The position numbers and the translations under genes are program-made. The notes under the pieces are model-generated. The model was not told where the DNA came from, ran no database searches, and saw only the letters and a list, made by a program, of their open reading frames with translations. This document shows, piece by piece, positions 5,704 through 8,553 of a DNA stretch of 8,553 bases (position 1 is its first letter; each line of letters starts with the position of its first letter). This stretch comes from Alkalibacterium indicireducens (lineage in GTDB: Bacteria > Bacillota > Bacilli > Lactobacillales > Carnobacteriaceae_A), in NCBI RefSeq assembly GCF_039522005.1, contig NZ_BAAADA010000181.1, positions 1-8,553 on the forward strand, read 5' to 3'.

Positions 5704-7827
5704 TTAAAATCCAAAGTATGAATCTATACCATTTTTAGTTGCCATTGCAGCTATTCTTTGATGTTGAGTAGTTCTAATAATAGATAATTCAGTTGCATTA
5801 TCCATAAAGCCGTATTCTACAAGGACAGCAGGCATTTTAGTCATTCTTAGTACTCCAAAATTGTTTCCTTTTATTCCACGATCATTAAGTTTAGTTGCTG
5901 ATATTAATCGAGGATGTATCTGATCAGCAAGTCTTAGGCTGTCTCTAATTCTAGGATCACTTGTAAGGAACGCATTCCTGTTTGTTTCCTGACCGAACCC
6001 GGAGGATACACGATGATGGATAAATGTTTCTATTCCACGTGCTCTTCCAGCATTAACTCCCCCCATCGCATTATAATGAATACTTACAAATATATCGGCA
6101 TTTCTAGCATTCGCATCATTTGCTCTTTGTTCTAAAGTTAAAAATGTATCACTGTTTCTAGACATAACCACTTCATATTTACCTGAAGATACTAGATAAT
6201 CTCTTAAAATACGTGCAAGAGATAGATTCAAAGTTTTTTCTGATATACCACCATAAACTGGACCAGAATCTATTCCACCATGGCCAGGATCTAGATAGAT
6301 AATTTTTTTCGATGATTTATATAAATCTCTAAATCTTTCATTGATTCTATTAGAAAGGGTGTTTGTGCCACCTAAAATTATAAAATGATTTAACCCTTTG
6401 TTTCTAGCGTAGTTTTCAGCTGTTTGAATATTGTTGTCTCGCTCATCCAATAGTAACACTCCACTATTTTCCCTCGAAGCTAGAATTGATCCAGTAAGTA
6501 TGTCTGCGAAAGCTGTTCCAGAACCAATATAAACTTTTCTGCCTGAGATTCCCCAGTGATTTAACACTCTTTTATTGACTTCATATCTATCTTTTCCAGC
6601 CAACCGTGTAGCGTTGCTGACTCTACTTTTAAGCTGATTTTCATCAGTATTGCTTATTGAAGTTGTCCCAACAATAATTCGCCAGTCTTTAATTGTGTTT
6701 GTCAGTTTTCTGACTTCTGGATGAAGCTCATTAGCTCTCGTTAACAAGATTGGTTGTTTGTATCTTCCTGCTACTGTAGAAATACTCACAGCATCAGCAT
6801 ATGCGTCGCCGTTAACTAAATGTGCTGTTGAAGGTCCGCGTAATGAAATCACTTCTTCAGCTATCATTCTAGATGTATCATAGCGGTTTTGTCCAGCTAT
6901 CCGTCTGACATTTAATCCTCTGTTTTTTAAAGTATTACTGATGTGTTCTGGTACTGAATGAGGACCGCCTAAAATTATAATATTTCGAGCTTTCAGACGG
7001 GCAATTTCTGTTAATGTTTCACTATCTATTCTCTTATCACTAACCAGTAACATTGGTGCATTATGATGAGCAGCCAACGGAGTGCCAGAAAGTGCATCTG
7101 TGAACTTATATCCATTGGCAATGATAACGGTATCGCTACTGCTCCATCCTCTTCTGCTAATGTTTTCAGCCACTCTCATGCGGTTCTGACCTGCAATTCG
7201 TTCCACAGTGGTATTGTTAGCAGTTGAACTGACAGACATCATATTCATGTTGGAAACTTCCTCTAGTGGAGTAGTCATCAGGGAGTTAACAACTGATTTC
7301 TGCTTATTTTCTTCTCTAATGAACTGTAATCTTTCAACTAAATCTTTATTTTGACTAGCTCCAAATTCTTTTGGTTCTAGTACCTCTATCATGGAATGGA
7401 TGGTATCTTCATCATCTATAAATAATTGAAACGCATCAAGGTTTTCTATTATTTCTTCTTCAGTTAGTTCATCATATGAGTTCAAAAAATCCATGTATGA
7501 TTTTTCCATATCTGAATAAGAATCTTCTGCTCCGTCCAGGAATACCTCTTTTGTTTCACCATCTACTCTATCAGTAGGTGCTTCATCTTGAATGTCCTCT
7601 TCGTTACTTCCTTCTCGGCTCACTTCTTCTCTGGTGACCTCATTAATTGATTCATCTTTACTATTAAGTCCATCCTGAACAACGGCTTCAGTTACAACAT
7701 CTTCAGTTTCATTGTTTTCTGAGGCGGAAACAATAGTGGATATGAACGATCCAAAATTCCCTGATAACATAATAGTGGCAGATAGTGCTAGAAGCAACTT
7801 TTTAAGTCGCTTATTAATACATTGCAT
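5704..7827 (-). CDS. Exported N-acetylmuramoyl-L-alanine amidase with three CWB2 cell-wall-binding repeats (LytC-like)
   Basis: Secreted autolysin that cuts the amide bond between muramic acid and L-alanine of peptidoglycan. The signal peptide has a basic start (KRLKK), a hydrophobic core to about residue 34 and a likely cut near VSAS/E (36). Residues 37-200 are rich in D and E and unassigned. Three CWB2 repeats follow (about 208-305, 307-403, 405-503), each opening with RxAGxxR and carrying ADAxS-like or IILGG motifs. The C-terminal Amidase_3 domain (about 508-707) keeps the zinc ligands H516 (DPGHGG), E530 (SEKTLNL) and H584 (SIHYNA) and the catalytic E671 (VEYGFMDN). Bacillus subtilis LytC has the same order of three repeats then amidase but is near 500 residues; most of the extra length here is the acidic region. 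An AAAGGA site is 10 bases from the ATG. It follows the glucosaminidase gene by 41 bp with no terminator between, so the two are probably co-transcribed. Confidence 0.95.
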   Translation of the reverse strand: MQCINKRLKKLLLALSATIMLSGNFGSFISTIVSASENNETEDVVTEAVVQDGLNSKDESINEVTREEVSREGSNEEDIQDEAPTDRVDGETKEVFLDGAEDSYSDMEKSYMDFLNSYDELTEEEIIENLDAFQLFIDDEDTIHSMIEVLEPKEFGASQNKDLVERLQFIREENKQKSVVNSLMTTPLEEVSNMNMMSVSSTANNTTVERIAGQNRMRVAENISRRGWSSSDTVIIANGYKFTDALSGTPLAAHHNAPMLLVSDKRIDSETLTEIARLKARNIIILGGPHSVPEHISNTLKNRGLNVRRIAGQNRYDTSRMIAEEVISLRGPSTAHLVNGDAYADAVSISTVAGRYKQPILLTRANELHPEVRKLTNTIKDWRIIVGTTSISNTDENQLKSRVSNATRLAGKDRYEVNKRVLNHWGISGRKVYIGSGTAFADILTGSILASRENSGVLLLDERDNNIQTAENYARNKGLNHFIILGGTNTLSNRINERFRDLYKSSKKIIYLDPGHGGIDSGPVYGGISEKTLNLSLARILRDYLVSSGKYEVVMSRNSDTFLTLEQRANDANARNADIFVSIHYNAMGGVNAGRARGIETFIHHRVSSGFGQETNRNAFLTSDPRIRDSLRLADQIHPRLISATKLNDRGIKGNNFGVLRMTKMPAVLVEYGFMDNATELSIIRTTQHQRIAAMATKNGIDSYFGF

Positions 7828-7868
7828 TTTAAGATGTTCCTTTCTAAGTAATTATTTTTTGTCATAAT

Positions 7869-8423
7869 TTATTTATCAAATTGAGTGAGATTATGCTCAT
7901 TGATTATTCTTCTAATTGCTGTAAAGTAAGCTGGATCAGTAGCGTAACCTCTCAGTCCACCTTTATCTAATACTTCCCACACATCCTTTGTATTACTCTG
8001 CCAAGTTCCTCTATAATAAAAATCTTCTCCTGTTCCTCGACCAAATCTTAATAACTGAGCATAAGCCTGTAAGGACTGCTCGTATGAAGGAAAGCGTCTA
8101 AAACCAGCTAAAACGGAAATATTCTCATTGTTCATATGTTCCCATGTCCAAGTTAAAACATACGCTTGATCCCCTCTAGCTTTTATTCCAAAGAGGTTAT
8201 GATAAGGCGGTCTAGCAAGTTGACTTTCTCCAATGGCACGAGCAACACCACTTTCATGAATAGCTTGAGCAATCATTAATGAAGGGTAAAGAGCTTCTTG
8301 TTTAGCCTCAGTTGATACTTTGACAGCTAATGGTGAAATCCATTGAATAAAATCTTGTACATTATTAAACTGAGATTTGTTATCAGTTTTAATTAGATTC
8401 GACTTCTGAGCAGAGGGCAGCAT
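7869..8423 (-). CDS. GH73 endo-beta-N-acetylglucosaminidase, probably N-terminally truncated
   Basis: Peptidoglycan hydrolase of the GH73 (FlgJ/AcmA-like) family, cutting the glycan backbone. The catalytic glutamate is E57 in QAIHESG; E95 in the TWTWEHMN beta-lobe lies 38 residues on and is a candidate second acid. HNLFGIKA (75-82), FRRFPSYEQSLQAYAQLL (108-125) and GYATDPAYFTAIRRII (159-174) are standard family blocks, so the catalytic domain is complete. What is missing is any signal peptide or membrane anchor: the protein begins MLPSAQKSN and is polar up to about residue 24, while relatives of this size usually start with a hydrophobic export segment. The ATG at 8423 has only a weak AGGG site (8434-8437, 10 bases away). 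The frame stays open upstream for 20 more codons to a TGA at 8484-8486 but still shows no hydrophobic segment. It may be a 5'-truncated gene. It is followed by the amidase gene after 41 bp. Confidence 0.88.
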   Translation of the reverse strand: MLPSAQKSNLIKTDNKSQFNNVQDFIQWISPLAVKVSTEAKQEALYPSLMIAQAIHESGVARAIGESQLARPPYHNLFGIKARGDQAYVLTWTWEHMNNENISVLAGFRRFPSYEQSLQAYAQLLRFGRGTGEDFYYRGTWQSNTKDVWEVLDKGGLRGYATDPAYFTAIRRIINEHNLTQFDK

Positions 8424-8553
8424 TGACTCTACACCCTGACGAGTTACAGCTAACTTATTTCCAATAGCAATATTATTAATATCTCAAGTTTCGCACCCTA
8501 ATCAGACCTTGGAAAGCCTATCGGCTTAAGGTTAATCAACGAGATCAAACAGT
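8424..8553. other. Unassigned DNA upstream of the glucosaminidase, possible junction
   Basis: I see no convincing promoter and no recognisable gene here. The minus-strand glucosaminidase frame is open to about 8483. Beyond that the character changes to less AT-rich DNA. A small dyad AAGCC/GGCTT (8514-8518, 8523-8527) with outer CCTT/AAGG (8507-8510, 8528-8531) lies near the edge. A plus-strand frame from about 8482 stays open to the window end (contains RPWKAYRLKVNQRDQ) but matches nothing I recognise. This could be the border of another insertion. Confidence 0.3.

Noticed and set aside
8424..8490. Promoter for the glucosaminidase gene (TTGAGA near 8482-8487)
   Set aside because: The -35-like hexamer is good, but no acceptable -10 lies 16-18 bases downstream; other pairings were equally weak.
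1..8553. CRISPR array, tRNA or rRNA genes, riboswitch
   Set aside because: No regularly spaced direct repeats, no cloverleaf or rRNA-like segments, and no recognisable riboswitch core were seen in the intergenic regions.

Overview
This low-GC window reads as a cell-surface locus from a Gram-positive bacterium of the Firmicutes. Lactobacillales is likely and Carnobacteriaceae-like is possible, but I cannot fix the genus. The reasons are strong AGGAGG-type ribosome binding sites, AT-rich intergenic DNA, a CpsB/CpsC/CpsD phosphoregulatory trio of the Gram-positive (split kinase) type, a LytR-CpsA-Psr (LCP) ligase and two peptidoglycan hydrolases. Every intact gene is on the minus strand, so transcription runs from high to low coordinates. 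The only plus-strand gene is a truncated IS3-family transposase.

Layout in order of transcription. (1) 8424-8553 is unassigned DNA. (2) 7869-8423 is a GH73 glucosaminidase that lacks any visible export signal. (3) 5704-7827, starting 41 bp later, is a large exported amidase with a signal peptide, an acidic N-terminal region, three cell-wall-binding type 2 (CWB2) repeats and a C-terminal zinc amidase; a good hairpin terminator follows it. (4) 5014-5640 is a scar holding the C-terminal third of an IS3 transposase, a near-perfect 20-bp-arm palindrome and a possible IS end. (5) 3905-4885 is an LCP protein with its own strong promoter and a TGTGA-N5-TCACA operator-like site between -35 and -10. 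(6) 2644-3813 is a UDP-glucose 6-dehydrogenase bounded on both sides by hairpin terminators. (7) 2338 down to 92 is cpsC-cpsD-cpsB, tightly spaced and preceded by a promoter candidate. It runs into a further gene cut by the left edge (1-74), so the window holds the head of a capsule or exopolysaccharide operon.

How the parts fit together: Ugd makes UDP-glucuronate as a sugar precursor. CpsC (membrane adaptor) and CpsD (tyrosine autokinase) form the bacterial tyrosine kinase that controls polymer length and export, and CpsB is the opposing PHP-family phosphatase. The LCP protein joins the finished polymer to peptidoglycan. The amidase and glucosaminidase remodel the same wall. The neighbourhood recalls the Bacillus subtilis wall region, where a LytR-type LCP protein, the LytC amidase (CWB2 repeats plus amidase), the LytD glucosaminidase and the Tua genes including TuaD (Ugd) lie near each other; that comparison is by family, not by alignment.

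No wholly new system is evident. The points most worth a second look are the leaderless glucosaminidase with an abnormal upstream junction, the IS/palindrome scar, the operator-like dyad in the LCP promoter, the long acidic region of the amidase, and the insulated ugd unit beside the kinase genes.
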